Shown here one piece after another: positions 55,195 to 64,000 of a DNA stretch of 64,000 nucleotides. Below the pieces are notes generated by a model that saw only the letters and a list, made by a program, of their open reading frames with translations, was not told where the DNA came from and did not search any database. Source of the stretch: RZYY01 sp036794825 (GTDB lineage Bacteria; Bacteroidota; Bacteroidia; Bacteroidales; 4484-276). Numbering within the stretch: position 1 is the stretch's first letter; the number at the start of each line of letters is the position of its first letter. The translations under genes were made by a program, and so were the position numbers. The DNA is taken from contig DAIRGA010000009.1 of the NCBI GenBank assembly GCA_036794825.1, forward strand, positions 1-64,000, in the 5' to 3' direction.

Positions 55195-56658
55195 ATGGCC
55201 AGAATTAAACGTCCGCCAACATTGTTGGAATCCCTAACGCCTGTGGTTTTCCTTACAGCGCTGATTTCGATCAATGTCTTCATTTTTGGTGATGATTCAC
55301 TTTCAGGTTCCAATCAGATGGTATTGATACTGTCGGCTACCGTGGCAGCACTCGTTGCCATGCGTACCGGAACCACCTGGGAAGAGCTCAATCAGGGAAT
55401 TGTGAAGAGCATTGGATCGGCAATGGCTGCCATACTCATATTACTTATGATTGGCTCTCTGGCCGGAACTTGGCTGCTGAGCGGAATTGTGCCTGCGATG
55501 ATCTATTACGGTCTCCAGATTTTAAATCCAGCCATTTTCCTTTTTGCCGCCTGCGTGGTGAGCGCCATTGTTTCACTGGCTACCGGCAGCAGCTGGTCAA
55601 CGGTAGCTACATTAGGGGTGGCTTTGTTGGGAATCGGCAGGGCTCTCGGGCTTCCAGACGGCATTATTGGCGGAGCCATTATTTCTGGTGCATATTTCGG
55701 TGATAAAATGTCCCCTCTCTCCGATACCACCAACCTTGCACCCGCAATGGCCGGAACCGACCTGTTCACGCATATCCGGTACATGGTTTTAACAACTGCA
55801 CCTACATTGACTATTACGCTGGTGCTTTTTCTAATAATCGGTTTATTCCGTACTCAACCCGATGAACTCGCTGATGTTCAACCCATTTTGTCAGCAATTG
55901 ATGGCGCTTTCAAGATCACTCCGCTTCTCTTTATTGTGCCGGTTCTGGTTATTGCCATGATCGTGATGAAAGTTCCAGCTTTGCCCGCTTTACTCACCGG
56001 AACGCTTACCGGTGGCTTATTTGCGCTGATTTTTCAACCTCAGATTATCGAACAGGTCAGCGGAATAGAGGGGAAATACCATGTGGCGGCTTACGTTGCA
56101 ATAATGAAATCAATGTATTCCAACATCAGCGTAACAACCGACCACGAAATGGTAAACAGTTTGTTGCAAACCGGCGGGATGCGCGGTATGCTGAATACCG
56201 TATGGCTGATCATCTGCGCCATGATTTTCGGCGGAATAATGGAATCGGCCGGATTGCTGCACCGCATTACACAGTCGGTTATCAAACTGGCTTACAACCA
56301 GGGATCTCTGATCGCAAGCACCGCCGGAACCTGTATCTTTTTTAATATTACCGCCAGCGACCAGTACCTCAGTATCGTAGTTCCCGGCAGAATGTTTGCT
56401 GATACTTACCGCGAGCGGGGGTTGGCGCCGCAAAATCTCTCCAGAACCCTCGAAGACAGCGGGACGGTTACTTCGGTGCTCGTTCCCTGGAACACTTGCG
56501 GCGCCACACAATCCACGGTACTCGGTATTCCCACATTAACCTTTTTGCCTTATTGCTTCTTCAACCTTATTAGCCCGCTGATGACTGTTTTCTTTGGTTT
56601 TATGAATATCAAAATTGCGAAGCTCAAGGAGCATGAATACACAAAGAAAGATCAGTAA
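55195..56658 (+). CDS. nhaC: NhaC-family Na+/H+ antiporter
   Basis: This 487-residue inner-membrane protein has 11-12 hydrophobic segments. It carries the NhaC signature in GSSWSTVATLGVALLGIG and GAYFGDKMSPLSDTTNLAPA, and a second conserved loop (PWNTCGATQS) near the C terminus. It exchanges internal sodium for protons, probably for pH and salt balance. It ends 26 bases inside the next gene, which suggests coupled translation. Confidence 0.9.
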   Translation: MARIKRPPTLLESLTPVVFLTALISINVFIFGDDSLSGSNQMVLILSATVAALVAMRTGTTWEELNQGIVKSIGSAMAAILILLMIGSLAGTWLLSGIVPAMIYYGLQILNPAIFLFAACVVSAIVSLATGSSWSTVATLGVALLGIGRALGLPDGIIGGAIISGAYFGDKMSPLSDTTNLAPAMAGTDLFTHIRYMVLTTAPTLTITLVLFLIIGLFRTQPDELADVQPILSAIDGAFKITPLLFIVPVLVIAMIVMKVPALPALLTGTLTGGLFALIFQPQIIEQVSGIEGKYHVAAYVAIMKSMYSNISVTTDHEMVNSLLQTGGMRGMLNTVWLIICAMIFGGIMESAGLLHRITQSVIKLAYNQGSLIASTAGTCIFFNITASDQYLSIVVPGRMFADTYRERGLAPQNLSRTLEDSGTVTSVLVPWNTCGATQSTVLGIPTLTFLPYCFFNLISPLMTVFFGFMNIKIAKLKEHEYTKKDQ

Positions 56659-57454
56659 ACTGCTGCTTATTAGTTTCTTATTAATTCATTTCCAGATACT
56701 TGCGCAACCAGGTGAACTGCCATTTCAAACCGGGGAAAAACTATATTACAAGGTGGTTTACAACTGGCAGTTTGTATGGGTTGAGGCCGGAAAAGCAGAA
56801 TTCGTTGCAGATAGCACCTCTTATGGCGACAAACCGGCCTGGTGGTTTAAAAGTTCCGGGCAAACGCTTCCTGTCTTTGACTGGATTTTCAAGGTTAGAG
56901 ATGAGTTTGAATCGATGGCAGATGCATTGACTTTCAAGCCATTCTGGTTTCGCAGGTCGGTGCACGAGGGCAGTTACAATCTGGACGAAAAATTGAATTT
57001 TGATTATAAATCAGGTAAAATTTCCATTCAACAGCAAACGAACAAAGATCAAAGAATAAAATCGGAGGTTCCCTGCCAGGATGGGGTTCTGGATGTTCAA
57101 ACTGCCGTTTATTATGCACGCACCCTGGATTTCAATAAGATGAATATTGGGGAAAAGATTGATTTCAAACTGGTTATCGGTAATCAGGTTTACGATATCT
57201 ATGGCAGATATCACGGGTTGGAAGTAGTCGAAAACTTCGATGGAAACAATTACCGATGCCATAAATTTTCCGCATTGCTGGTCGAGGGAACGATTTTTAG
57301 CGGTGGCGAAGATCTTTTTGTTTGGGTAACCGACGACAGAAACAAAATCCCGATTTTGGTTGAGGCAAAAATCCTGGTCGGTTCAGTGAAGGCCTATTTT
57401 ACTAAAGGTGAGAACCTGAAGTTTCCTTTCGAGCCATTAAAGCAAATGAAATGA
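56633..57454 (+). CDS. DUF3108 family exported protein
   Basis: A TTG six codons upstream could start it, but the ATG at 56633 has AAGGAG directly before it and begins a clean signal peptide (MNTQRKISKLLLISFLL, about 24 residues), giving 273 residues. The remainder is beta-rich with the DUF3108 pattern (FQTGEKLYYKVVYNWQFVWVEAGKA, then VQTAVYYARTLDF). The function of this periplasmic family is unknown. The start overlaps the end of the antiporter gene. Confidence 0.85.
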   Translation: MNTQRKISKLLLISFLLIHFQILAQPGELPFQTGEKLYYKVVYNWQFVWVEAGKAEFVADSTSYGDKPAWWFKSSGQTLPVFDWIFKVRDEFESMADALTFKPFWFRRSVHEGSYNLDEKLNFDYKSGKISIQQQTNKDQRIKSEVPCQDGVLDVQTAVYYARTLDFNKMNIGEKIDFKLVIGNQVYDIYGRYHGLEVVENFDGNNYRCHKFSALLVEGTIFSGGEDLFVWVTDDRNKIPILVEAKILVGSVKAYFTKGENLKFPFEPLKQMK

Positions 57455-57507
57455 TTTGATTTGGAATGATTTATCACATGAAAAATAGCTTCCCGGGCCA
57501 CTATATT

Positions 57508-58251
57508 TTACACAGTTCCTCTTTGCCTTACCACCTCATAAATCATCAAGGCGGCAGCCACTGAAGCATTTAGTGATTCTGTTTTACCGGTTATTGGAAT
57601 TTTTACGGCTTGATCGGCTTTTTTGAGAAATGCTGGTGAGATGCCATCTTCCTCAGAACCAACAATTAGCGCTGTGGGCAGGCTAAAATCCACCTGGGTG
57701 TATGATTTTGAAGCTTTTTCGGTGGCGGCGACCAACTGCACGCCACTCTCTTTCAAGCTATCAAGCGTGCGGCTGAGGTTCTGCACTTTGGAAATCGGGA
57801 TAAAATTCAATGCCCCGGCTGAGGTCTTCATTGCATCAGCGTTGATCTGGGCTGAGTTTTGCGCCGGAATGATGATGCCATGAACACCGGCACATTCTGC
57901 TGTTCGGGCAATAGCCCCGAAATTTCTGACATCTGTTATTCGGTCAAGAACAATCAACAATGGTGACTCACCCTTCTCAAAAGCCATTTGAACAATCTCA
58001 TTGACAGGCTGATAAGAAACCAGTGAAGCAAACGCAATGACTCCCTGGTGGTTTTTACGTGTGATCCGGTTGAGTTTCTCCAGCGGAACCTTTTGATACA
58101 GAATGTTTCCCAATTTCATGAGGCGGAACAACTCACCCGATAGGTCGCCTTTCAGGCCAATCTGCACGAAAACTTTATCAAATTCCTTCCCTGCTTTCAG
58201 TGACTCAATCATAGGACGGATGCCAAATATCAGGTTATCAGGCTCGTTCAT
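57508..58251 (-). CDS. rlmB: 23S rRNA (guanosine-2'-O-)-methyltransferase RlmB
   Basis: This 247-residue SpoU/TrmH-type (SPOUT) methyltransferase has an N-terminal L30e-like substrate-binding domain. The knotted catalytic domain contains RNFGAIARTAECAG, ALIVGSEEDGIS and TESLNASVAAALM. It methylates the ribose of a conserved guanosine (2251 in E. coli) in the peptidyl-transferase region of 23S rRNA. A TrmH paralogue with another target cannot be fully excluded. It stands alone. Confidence 0.9.
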   Translation of the reverse strand: MNEPDNLIFGIRPMIESLKAGKEFDKVFVQIGLKGDLSGELFRLMKLGNILYQKVPLEKLNRITRKNHQGVIAFASLVSYQPVNEIVQMAFEKGESPLLIVLDRITDVRNFGAIARTAECAGVHGIIIPAQNSAQINADAMKTSAGALNFIPISKVQNLSRTLDSLKESGVQLVAATEKASKSYTQVDFSLPTALIVGSEEDGISPAFLKKADQAVKIPITGKTESLNASVAAALMIYEVVRQRGTV

Positions 58252-58414
58252 AGTGATATCTATAAAATGACTGTGTAAATTATCTTGACAATTAACTGAA
58301 TAAAGTGCTGATATTCAGTAGGTTTTGTTTCAATAAAATCAACTCTTTCTCAACGGATTGAATCAATTTCCCTCTCCTGTTTTTTCAACTACCTGGTTCA
58401 GAGATACTTGGTTA

Positions 58415-60202
58415 TTAATCCAGCTTGAGTACTGCGAGGAACGCCGATTGCGGCACTTCTACATTGCCTACCTGACGCATGCGTTTTTTACCTTTTTTCT
58501 GCTTCTCCAGAAGTTTACGTTTTCGGGTGATATCGCCGCCGTAGCACTTTGCTGTTACATCTTTCCGGAGGGCTTTCACAGTTTCGCGGGAGATAATCTT
58601 AGCACCGATTGCAGCCTGAATGGCCACATCGTATTGCTGACGAGGGATGAGTTCCTTCAGCTTTTCGCACATTCGTCTGCCGAAATTGTAAGCGTTGTCC
58701 TGGTGGATCAGCGTTGAAAGAGCGTCCACCTTTTCGCCGTTAAGCAGGATGTCGAGCCGTACAAGTTTGGCCAGCTGATAGCCCGAAATGTGGTAATCAA
58801 ATGATGCATAACCGCGCGAAATGCTCTTCAGTTTGTCGTAAAAATCAAACACTATTTCTGCAAGAGGCATTTCGAAGGTGATTTCAACCCTTTCGCTGGT
58901 GAGGTAAACCTGGTTTTTTAATATACCGCGCTTGTCAATACAAAGTTTCATTACAGCGCCTACAAATTCCGACTTGGAAATGATCTGTGCGACGATGTAT
59001 GGCTCTTCAATAAAATCCAGATAGTTGGGGTCGGGGAGGCCTGAAGGGTTGTGCACTTCAATCATTTCGCCCTTGCGTGTGTATGCTTTGTACGACACGT
59101 TGGGAACGGTGGTAATTACATCCATGTCAAATTCGCGGTCGAGGCGCTCCTGGATGATTTCCATATGCAACAACCCCAGAAAGCCGCAGCGGAAGCCAAA
59201 CCCCAGCGCTGCCGACGATTCCGGCTCGAAAGTGAGTGAGGCATCGTTGAGTTGCAGTTTTTCTATAGAGGCTCTAAGTTCCTCATAATCATCAGCATCC
59301 ACCGGGTAAATCCCGGCAAAAACCATTGGTTTCACATGCTCGAACCCGGCAATCGCTTTATCGCTTGGATTTTCAGTGTGCGTGATTGTGTCGCCGACCT
59401 TTACTTCGGCTGAGACTTTTATCCCTGAAATAATATAACCCACATCGCCGGCACTCAACTCTTTACGCGGCATATAACCCAGTTTAAGTACGCCAATTTC
59501 GTCAGCATCGTATTCCTTGCCGGTGGCCATAAATTTCACAAATTCGTGCTGTCGCAGCGTGCCGTTGAAAATCCTGAAGTAGGCAATGATTCCTCTGTAG
59601 GAATTGAATACCGAGTCGAAAATCAGCGCCTGAAGCGGGGCATCCGGGTCTCCTTTTGGTTCGGGAATGCGGTTCACGATAGCATCCAGAATTTTATCTA
59701 CACCATAACCCGTCTTTCCGCTGGCTTCAATGATATCATCACGGCGGCATCCTAATAGGTCAACAATCTGATCTTTAACATCTTCTGGCATTGCATTTTC
59801 AAGATCAACTTTGTTGAGAATAGGTATAACCTCCAGGTTGTGATCGAGTGCAAGATAAAGGTTAGAAATGGTTTGAGCCTGAATTCCCTGGCTGGCGTCC
59901 ACAATAAGCAACGCGCCTTCGCAGGCAGCTATCGAGCGGGAAACTTCGTAAGAAAAATCAACATGACCGGGTGTATCAATGAGGTTAAGGAGGAAGCTCT
60001 TTCCATTATGATTGTAAACCATCTGAATGGCGTGGCTTTTAATTGTGATGCCGCGTTCTCGCTCCAGATCCATGCTGTCGAGAACCTGGTCTTTTTTTTC
60101 ACGGTCGGTGAGTGTATCGGTCATGTCGAGCAATCGGTCGGCCAGGGTGCTTTTACCGTGGTCAATATGGGCAATTATGCAGAAATTTCTGATGTTTTTC
60201 AT
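58415..60202 (-). CDS. lepA: Elongation factor 4 (LepA)
   Basis: The ATG at 60202 gives the normal family start MKNIRNFCIIAHIDHGKST (595 residues). A TTG six codons upstream would add an atypical tail. The GTPase motifs are complete: G1 AHIDHGKST, G2 GITI, G3 DTPGHVDFSYEV, G4 NKVD. The LepA-specific C-terminal domain (GAKIISRETVKALRKDVTAK) ends it. LepA is a ribosomal back-translocase-like GTPase important for correct 30S biogenesis and translation under stress. A TAATTTTG -7-like box lies only seven bases upstream of the ATG, which would give almost no leader. Confidence 0.96.
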   Translation of the reverse strand: MKNIRNFCIIAHIDHGKSTLADRLLDMTDTLTDREKKDQVLDSMDLERERGITIKSHAIQMVYNHNGKSFLLNLIDTPGHVDFSYEVSRSIAACEGALLIVDASQGIQAQTISNLYLALDHNLEVIPILNKVDLENAMPEDVKDQIVDLLGCRRDDIIEASGKTGYGVDKILDAIVNRIPEPKGDPDAPLQALIFDSVFNSYRGIIAYFRIFNGTLRQHEFVKFMATGKEYDADEIGVLKLGYMPRKELSAGDVGYIISGIKVSAEVKVGDTITHTENPSDKAIAGFEHVKPMVFAGIYPVDADDYEELRASIEKLQLNDASLTFEPESSAALGFGFRCGFLGLLHMEIIQERLDREFDMDVITTVPNVSYKAYTRKGEMIEVHNPSGLPDPNYLDFIEEPYIVAQIISKSEFVGAVMKLCIDKRGILKNQVYLTSERVEITFEMPLAEIVFDFYDKLKSISRGYASFDYHISGYQLAKLVRLDILLNGEKVDALSTLIHQDNAYNFGRRMCEKLKELIPRQQYDVAIQAAIGAKIISRETVKALRKDVTAKCYGGDITRKRKLLEKQKKGKKRMRQVGNVEVPQSAFLAVLKLD

Positions 60203-60382
60203 GGGGTGCAAAATTAGCAAAAAAGCAGTATCATCTCTGAAATCCTAAAACAGGGCAATTGAACCTCTGAAAGTTAATCATCAGGAGCCGGAAAGCTTAT
60301 CCCTATTGAAATTCACTCTGGTTGTTTTTTAAAGATGACATTATTGGAAACAGTAGAAATGAAAAGTCTAACCCTCAATATG

Positions 60383-61378
60383 CTATACTTCTGAGGTTTT
60401 ACCAACAGGTCGCCCGATTCTTGTTTCAAATGGTGCAAGGGGTTGATTCATCATGTAATGCCTGGCAGCGGGGATGAATTCGTTCAGTGTATTCAGCCTT
60501 GACAGGTGGGTGAAAATTTCAACGTCGCCGTCATACCACCGTGAAAAATAGGACCAGTAATCTTTGACTTTATTCAAAATTGTCCTTTCACGCTGAAACT
60601 TGTCCTTAATTTCGCAGTAGAGTTCATCCATAAAATTATACTGTCTTGTGCGGATAATCTCACCGCTGAGGTGGTCTGTGCCTTTCAGCAGGATTTCGGG
60701 CAGAAATGGATTTACCAGAACTCCGCGTCCAAGCATCCACCGGGAAATGGAGGGGTATCTGTTGCTGATCAATTCAAAATCAGCTTGTGTAACAATATCA
60801 CCGCTGAACACTATCGGGTGCCTGATGCTGTTGATGGTTTGATCGAGGATACCGAGATGCAGCGAACCTTCATACATTTGTGTGCCAATGCGCGGGTGTA
60901 TCATCAGGCTTTCGAGCGGATAATCGTTGTAAACCGTCACCAATTCATAAAATTCTCCAGGCGATTGGTAGCCAAGTCGCGTTTTGATGGAAAGACTTAC
61001 CGGAAGGTGCGGTATAATTTTATCGAGGATAGACCTGATCTTTTCCGGAAAAGGTAAAATCCCTGAACCTCTCTGTTTTCGGGCAACTGCTGGCTTTGGA
61101 CAGCCCAGGTTCCAGTTCACGGTTTCGTACCCAAGGTCGGCCAATCGCTGCGAAAGACGGATAAATTTTCCTGGTTCATTCCCCAAAACCTGAGGTATGA
61201 CAGGCATTTTCAGGTTTTTATCCGGCATTACATCACGCAGATGTTTTGCCCGGAAAATCAGGCTCTCCGAAAGCGGAACAAACGGACTCACAGCGATATC
61301 AATCCCTGTGAAAAATGAAGACCATGCCAACCTGTATTCAGCCTCCGTATAACCTTGCAATGGAGCAAGATAGATCAT
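60383..61378 (-). CDS. dus: tRNA-dihydrouridine synthase family protein
   Basis: This FMN-dependent TIM-barrel enzyme reduces uridines in tRNA. The ATG at 61378 gives 331 residues starting IYLAPLQGYTE; a TTG four codons earlier is less likely. The catalytic Cys lies in NWNLGCPKP. The FMN/tRNA motifs SIKTRLGYQ, MIHPRIG and MLGRG are present, and the usual NGDI loop reads SGDI. It is a little longer and more divergent than DusB and could be a separate Dus branch of Bacteroidota. It stands alone, with a TACTTTTG box upstream. Confidence 0.9.
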   Translation of the reverse strand: MIYLAPLQGYTEAEYRLAWSSFFTGIDIAVSPFVPLSESLIFRAKHLRDVMPDKNLKMPVIPQVLGNEPGKFIRLSQRLADLGYETVNWNLGCPKPAVARKQRGSGILPFPEKIRSILDKIIPHLPVSLSIKTRLGYQSPGEFYELVTVYNDYPLESLMIHPRIGTQMYEGSLHLGILDQTINSIRHPIVFSGDIVTQADFELISNRYPSISRWMLGRGVLVNPFLPEILLKGTDHLSGEIIRTRQYNFMDELYCEIKDKFQRERTILNKVKDYWSYFSRWYDGDVEIFTHLSRLNTLNEFIPAARHYMMNQPLAPFETRIGRPVGKTSEV

Positions 61379-61422
61379 TGTCTGGCGCAATTGATTGATG
61401 GTTTGAAATGGTCAAACCGCCG

Positions 61423-61430
61423 CAAAAGTA
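61423..61430 (-). promoter_or_regulatory. Possible -7 promoter element of the dus gene
   Basis: TACTTTTG on the minus strand fits TAnnTTTG, 45 bases upstream of the dus ATG. No -33 TTTG was found at the right distance. Confidence 0.4.
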
Positions 61431-61472
61431 TTAAAATTGATTTATTGACCACCGATCGGATAAAGAGGAACT

Positions 61473-62276
61473 TTATTTTGCCAGTTGCAGAATTCTGAAT
61501 GCACCCTTTATTACCAGCCCAAACACGATAATACCGATGATAAGATCAGGCCGATCTGATTGAGTGACTAGAACCAGAACTCCGGCCACAATAACCCCAA
61601 TATTGGCCAAAACATCATTGGACGTAAAAATCCAGCTTGCCCTCATGTGGGCTTCTTCTCTTGATGTTTTCTGAAGCAGGATAAGACTCACGGTGTTGCC
61701 TGCGAGTGCAAAGGCAGATACCAGGATCATGGCGAGATAATCGGGCGGGGGAGCATGGCCGGTAAAGCGCCGTATCACTTCATATAACCCTATGATCGCC
61801 AGCGCCATCTGAAAATATCCGCTAACAAGGGCAACCCTTTTCTTTTTGAGCACAGATCGGCCAACAACCATAAGGCTTAAACCGTAAACTACCGCATCAG
61901 CCAGCATGTCAAGCGAATCGGCCACAAGCCCCATCGAACGGGATAGGAGGCCGGTAATCATCTCTACCAAGAAAAACCCAAAATTGATCAGCAGCACTGC
62001 CCATAAAACTCTCTTTTGCTGATGATTGCTATCTTCCATAATCATTTCACATTCGGCTGAACCAACCCATTTTGCTCCCATTCCAAGTGAGTCAAGTGAA
62101 GCGGTTATCTCCGGAGTGCTGCCGGTATGAAAAACGTCTAAAGTCCTGTTGCTGAGGTCAAACCCGAGTTTTTTGATCTCGTATTTACCTTCCAGTTTCA
62201 TCCTGATTATCCTCTCCTCAGATGGGCAATCCATGCCTGGAATTTTGTAGCTGGTTTTGATGAGGTTTTTTTCCAT
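61473..62276 (-). CDS. Cation diffusion facilitator-like transporter with N-terminal HMA-like domain
   Basis: In this 267-residue protein a heavy-metal-associated-like domain (about 8-75, with GMDCPSEER, one Cys of the usual CxxC replaced by Ser) is joined to a CDF-type membrane domain. The latter has four to six segments and the acidic motif ADSLDMLADA (Asp-x3-Asp) in one helix. CDF proteins export divalent metals such as zinc or iron by proton exchange. The HMA-CDF fusion occurs in Bacteroidota. The metal cannot be told. It is divergent from the EamA transporter. Confidence 0.85.
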   Translation of the reverse strand: MEKNLIKTSYKIPGMDCPSEERIIRMKLEGKYEIKKLGFDLSNRTLDVFHTGSTPEITASLDSLGMGAKWVGSAECEMIMEDSNHQQKRVLWAVLLINFGFFLVEMITGLLSRSMGLVADSLDMLADAVVYGLSLMVVGRSVLKKKRVALVSGYFQMALAIIGLYEVIRRFTGHAPPPDYLAMILVSAFALAGNTVSLILLQKTSREEAHMRASWIFTSNDVLANIGVIVAGVLVLVTQSDRPDLIIGIIVFGLVIKGAFRILQLAK

Positions 62277-62316
62277 GTTGATCGCTTCTTCTCAAATGCT
62301 GCAAAAATGGTAAAAG

Positions 62317-62346
62317 TTTTGTTTCTACCCGATTCATCTACCTTTG
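62317..62346 (+). promoter_or_regulatory. Bacteroidota-type promoter of the EamA transporter gene
   Basis: TTTTG at 62317-62321 and TACCTTTG at 62339-62346 match the -33 TTTG and -7 TAnnTTTG consensus, with a 17-base spacer. The expected start site is near 62353, giving a leader of about 37 bases to the ATG at 62390. Confidence 0.55.
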
Positions 62347-62389
62347 CATCCATCGAAATTTCCTTCCACCGAATTATCTTCGAGGATTT

Positions 62390-63268
62390 ATGACTACAGT
62401 TTATTTATTGTTAATCACCGTTTCGGGTTTGCTTCATGCTTTTTACAACTTCCTGATGCGCAGGCAGAAAGGCAGCCGTATCTTTCTCACAGGGATGTTT
62501 ATTGCCGGAGCAATATTTTCAGTGGTGGTTACATTTGTGGCAGGTGTTCCGATTGAAATACCATGGCAAGCTGTGCCCAACGTTTTCTTTGCAGCCCTTT
62601 TCTATACTCTTTACCAGGTCTTTATTTCCAAAGGTTTTGAAAAAGGCGACATTGCCCTGGTTTATCCTTTGGCGATGCTTAGTCCGCTGTTTATCCCGGT
62701 GCTGGCGATGATTTTTCTTAACGAAATAATCCCTTTTTATGTTTGGATAGGGATTTTCATAACGATTGGAGGGGTTTTCCTTATCCAAATTAGCTCCTTA
62801 ACATTTCATGAGTTGAAGAAAATGATCCGGCTAAGCAAAGACTATCGTACAGCCCGGATAGCACTGTTGGCTTCGTTTATGTATGCATTTGGTTCGGTGC
62901 TGGATAAATCAAAAATTGGAGAATTTCATATATTGATCTACCTGAATCTGCTCTTGATCTTCATGGCTCTGCAGTTGATTTTATGGTCGGCACTCTTCGA
63001 GAGAAAAGCCATTGTGGGTTATTCCGGCAAAAACATCAGCCTGATTTTGGCAGCGGGCGCAGTGCTCATGCTTTCCTTTACTACTTTCCGGGTGGCTTTG
63101 CAACACGTATTTGTCAGCATTGCTGTTCCGTTGAGGCTTTCTTCGATCGTGTTTGCTGTAATGTTCGGGGTTTTTTTGCTGAAGGAAAAATTGAGCCGCA
63201 ACCGTATCCTGGGTATTCTGATTTTGCTTGCAGGCCTGATATTGATACAGTTTTACAGAGGGAGATAA
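62390..63268 (+). CDS. EamA (drug/metabolite) family transporter
   Basis: This 292-residue inner-membrane protein has ten hydrophobic segments in two EamA repeats (for example GDIALVYPLAMLSPLFIPVLAM and GVFLLKEKLSRNRILGILILLAGLILI). The family moves small metabolites or drugs by proton or metabolite exchange. The substrate is unknown. It stands alone and ends 62 bases before the converging last gene of the window. Confidence 0.88.
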   Translation: MTTVYLLLITVSGLLHAFYNFLMRRQKGSRIFLTGMFIAGAIFSVVVTFVAGVPIEIPWQAVPNVFFAALFYTLYQVFISKGFEKGDIALVYPLAMLSPLFIPVLAMIFLNEIIPFYVWIGIFITIGGVFLIQISSLTFHELKKMIRLSKDYRTARIALLASFMYAFGSVLDKSKIGEFHILIYLNLLLIFMALQLILWSALFERKAIVGYSGKNISLILAAGAVLMLSFTTFRVALQHVFVSIAVPLRLSSIVFAVMFGVFLLKEKLSRNRILGILILLAGLILIQFYRGR

Positions 63269-63330
63269 ACCAATCAGGATTCTGACCAGGTAGGAAATTA
63301 TCAATGAAAATGGAAGTATAAAATGTTGAT

Positions 63331-64000
63331 TTAACGCCGGATAGCTGGAGCCGTAACCTCATACAGCCTGAAATTCGACATCCGGAGGACTTTCCACTCC
63401 TGGTTTTCGAATCCACTGCCGTCACCTTGCCTGAAACGGTAGTTGGTATAAAGCAGCGGGATATCGTGGTAAGGCAGGCAGTTTCTGAAATTCAACCCGT
63501 ATTGCATCAGCGCGCTCAGAAAAAATAGTCCAGTATCGTAGCCCCTGAAACCATAAATTTCAGGATCGGCAGCATAGAGTTCCCTGAAACTACGTACAAA
63601 ATTCTTTACAGCATCTGACTGATAATCTGCATAATCCGTAGTGATATAATGGGTATTCAGGTTCCCCAGGTGGTTGTAATCAAGCCCCTCCATTTCCATC
63701 CAGTTGGGTAGTCCAATCACGGTGATGTCGTATTTATTTCTCAGCAGATTCAGCTTACGAAGAAAATCGAGTATAACTACCTTATTATCAGAGTAAACTA
63801 CCACCACGTTGGGTTTATCCGTGTATGCCTCTCTCAGGAACGGACTAAGGCTGTCGCGGTTGATGTTGATTTCCACTACTCCGAGTTCTCCCATTAGCAA
63901 ATGGTTGCCAATGGAGGATTTCAGCCTGGCAACCGGCTCCTCGTCGCGTATTGCGCTCTGGCGGGCAACAAACACTTTGGCATCCCTGAATTTATATCCA
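63331..64000 (-). CDS. Periplasmic binding protein-like domain protein (5' end outside window)
   Basis: The frame is open to the window edge and the protein lacks its N terminus; an in-frame GTG at 63975 exists but the homologous sequence continues upstream. The visible 223 residues have a Rossmann-like type I periplasmic-binding-protein fold (PNVVVVYSDNKVVILDFL, ELYAADPEIYGFRGYDTGLFFLSAL). In Bacteroidota such C-terminal parts often follow a LysM domain. Its role, as a cell-wall-linked receptor or ABC-transporter-like protein, is uncertain. Confidence 0.8.
   Translation of the reverse strand, partial: GYKFRDAKVFVARQSAIRDEEPVARLKSSIGNHLLMGELGVVEININRDSLSPFLREAYTDKPNVVVVYSDNKVVILDFLRKLNLLRNKYDITVIGLPNWMEMEGLDYNHLGNLNTHYITTDYADYQSDAVKNFVRSFRELYAADPEIYGFRGYDTGLFFLSALMQYGLNFRNCLPYHDIPLLYTNYRFRQGDGSGFENQEWKVLRMSNFRLYEVTAPAIRR

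Overview
The window looks like a chromosomal piece of a member of the Bacteroidota (Bacteroidetes), probably Bacteroidales-like and free-living. The evidence is five very large secreted proteins with C-terminal type IX secretion (T9SS type A) sorting domains, three TonB-dependent receptors, a DUF4249 lipoprotein, and promoters resembling the Bacteroidota -7 element TAnnTTTG. No rRNA, phage or insertion sequence was recognised. The exact genus cannot be read from the sequence.

Layout. 1-80: the 3' end of a tRNA and a hairpin terminator. 148-17772 (minus strand): a block of four secreted-protein genes. Two are giants (1998 and 2347 residues) built of beta-solenoid repeats, one of them with a lysyl-endopeptidase-like protease domain. 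The third is a repeat-rich head protein with an S74 chaperone tail, and the fourth is a stand-alone copy of the giants' C-terminal region. 18034-19929 (plus): cysteine synthase and serine acetyltransferase, the two steps of cysteine synthesis. 19947-22738 (minus): a di-haem cytochrome c, a ceramidase-like membrane protein and a DUF4249 lipoprotein; the lipoprotein is paired with the TonB receptor at 22766-25117. 25462-36978 (minus): an 1843-residue adhesin-like T9SS protein, then a three-gene set of a YdjY-domain protein, a secreted alpha/alpha-toroid (terpene-cyclase-fold) protein, and a second toroid fused to a T9SS tail. 37133-41600 (plus): two TonB receptors in tandem, divergent from the toroid operon.

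41734-48676 (minus): chromate transporter, M23 peptidase with a HAD-like protein, a MazEF-like toxin-antitoxin pair, triosephosphate isomerase, and a type II restriction-modification pair with a small unknown reading frame between its genes. 48817-54898 (minus): a three-gene NuoE/NuoF/NuoG-like soluble complex. Its largest subunit fuses a GltD/NfnB-type flavoprotein, ferredoxin clusters and a degenerate molybdopterin-oxidoreductase domain, which suggests an electron-bifurcating transhydrogenase-type enzyme rather than complex I. 55195 to the end: mostly housekeeping and transport (NhaC antiporter, DUF3108 protein, RlmB, LepA, Dus, an HMA-CDF cation transporter, an EamA transporter) and a periplasmic-binding-protein-like gene cut by the window edge.

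The strongest common thread is the surface proteome. All five T9SS proteins share the same block of about 300 residues just before the sorting domain, with quite different N-terminal parts: protease, GEVED plus solenoid, fibronectin/jelly-roll, terpene-cyclase toroid, or almost nothing. The least described parts are this cassette, the toroid-YdjY operon and the fused NuoG-like subunit. Several start codons were moved inward from a possible TTG/GTG to the first ATG, where that ATG begins a signal peptide or a conserved family N terminus.
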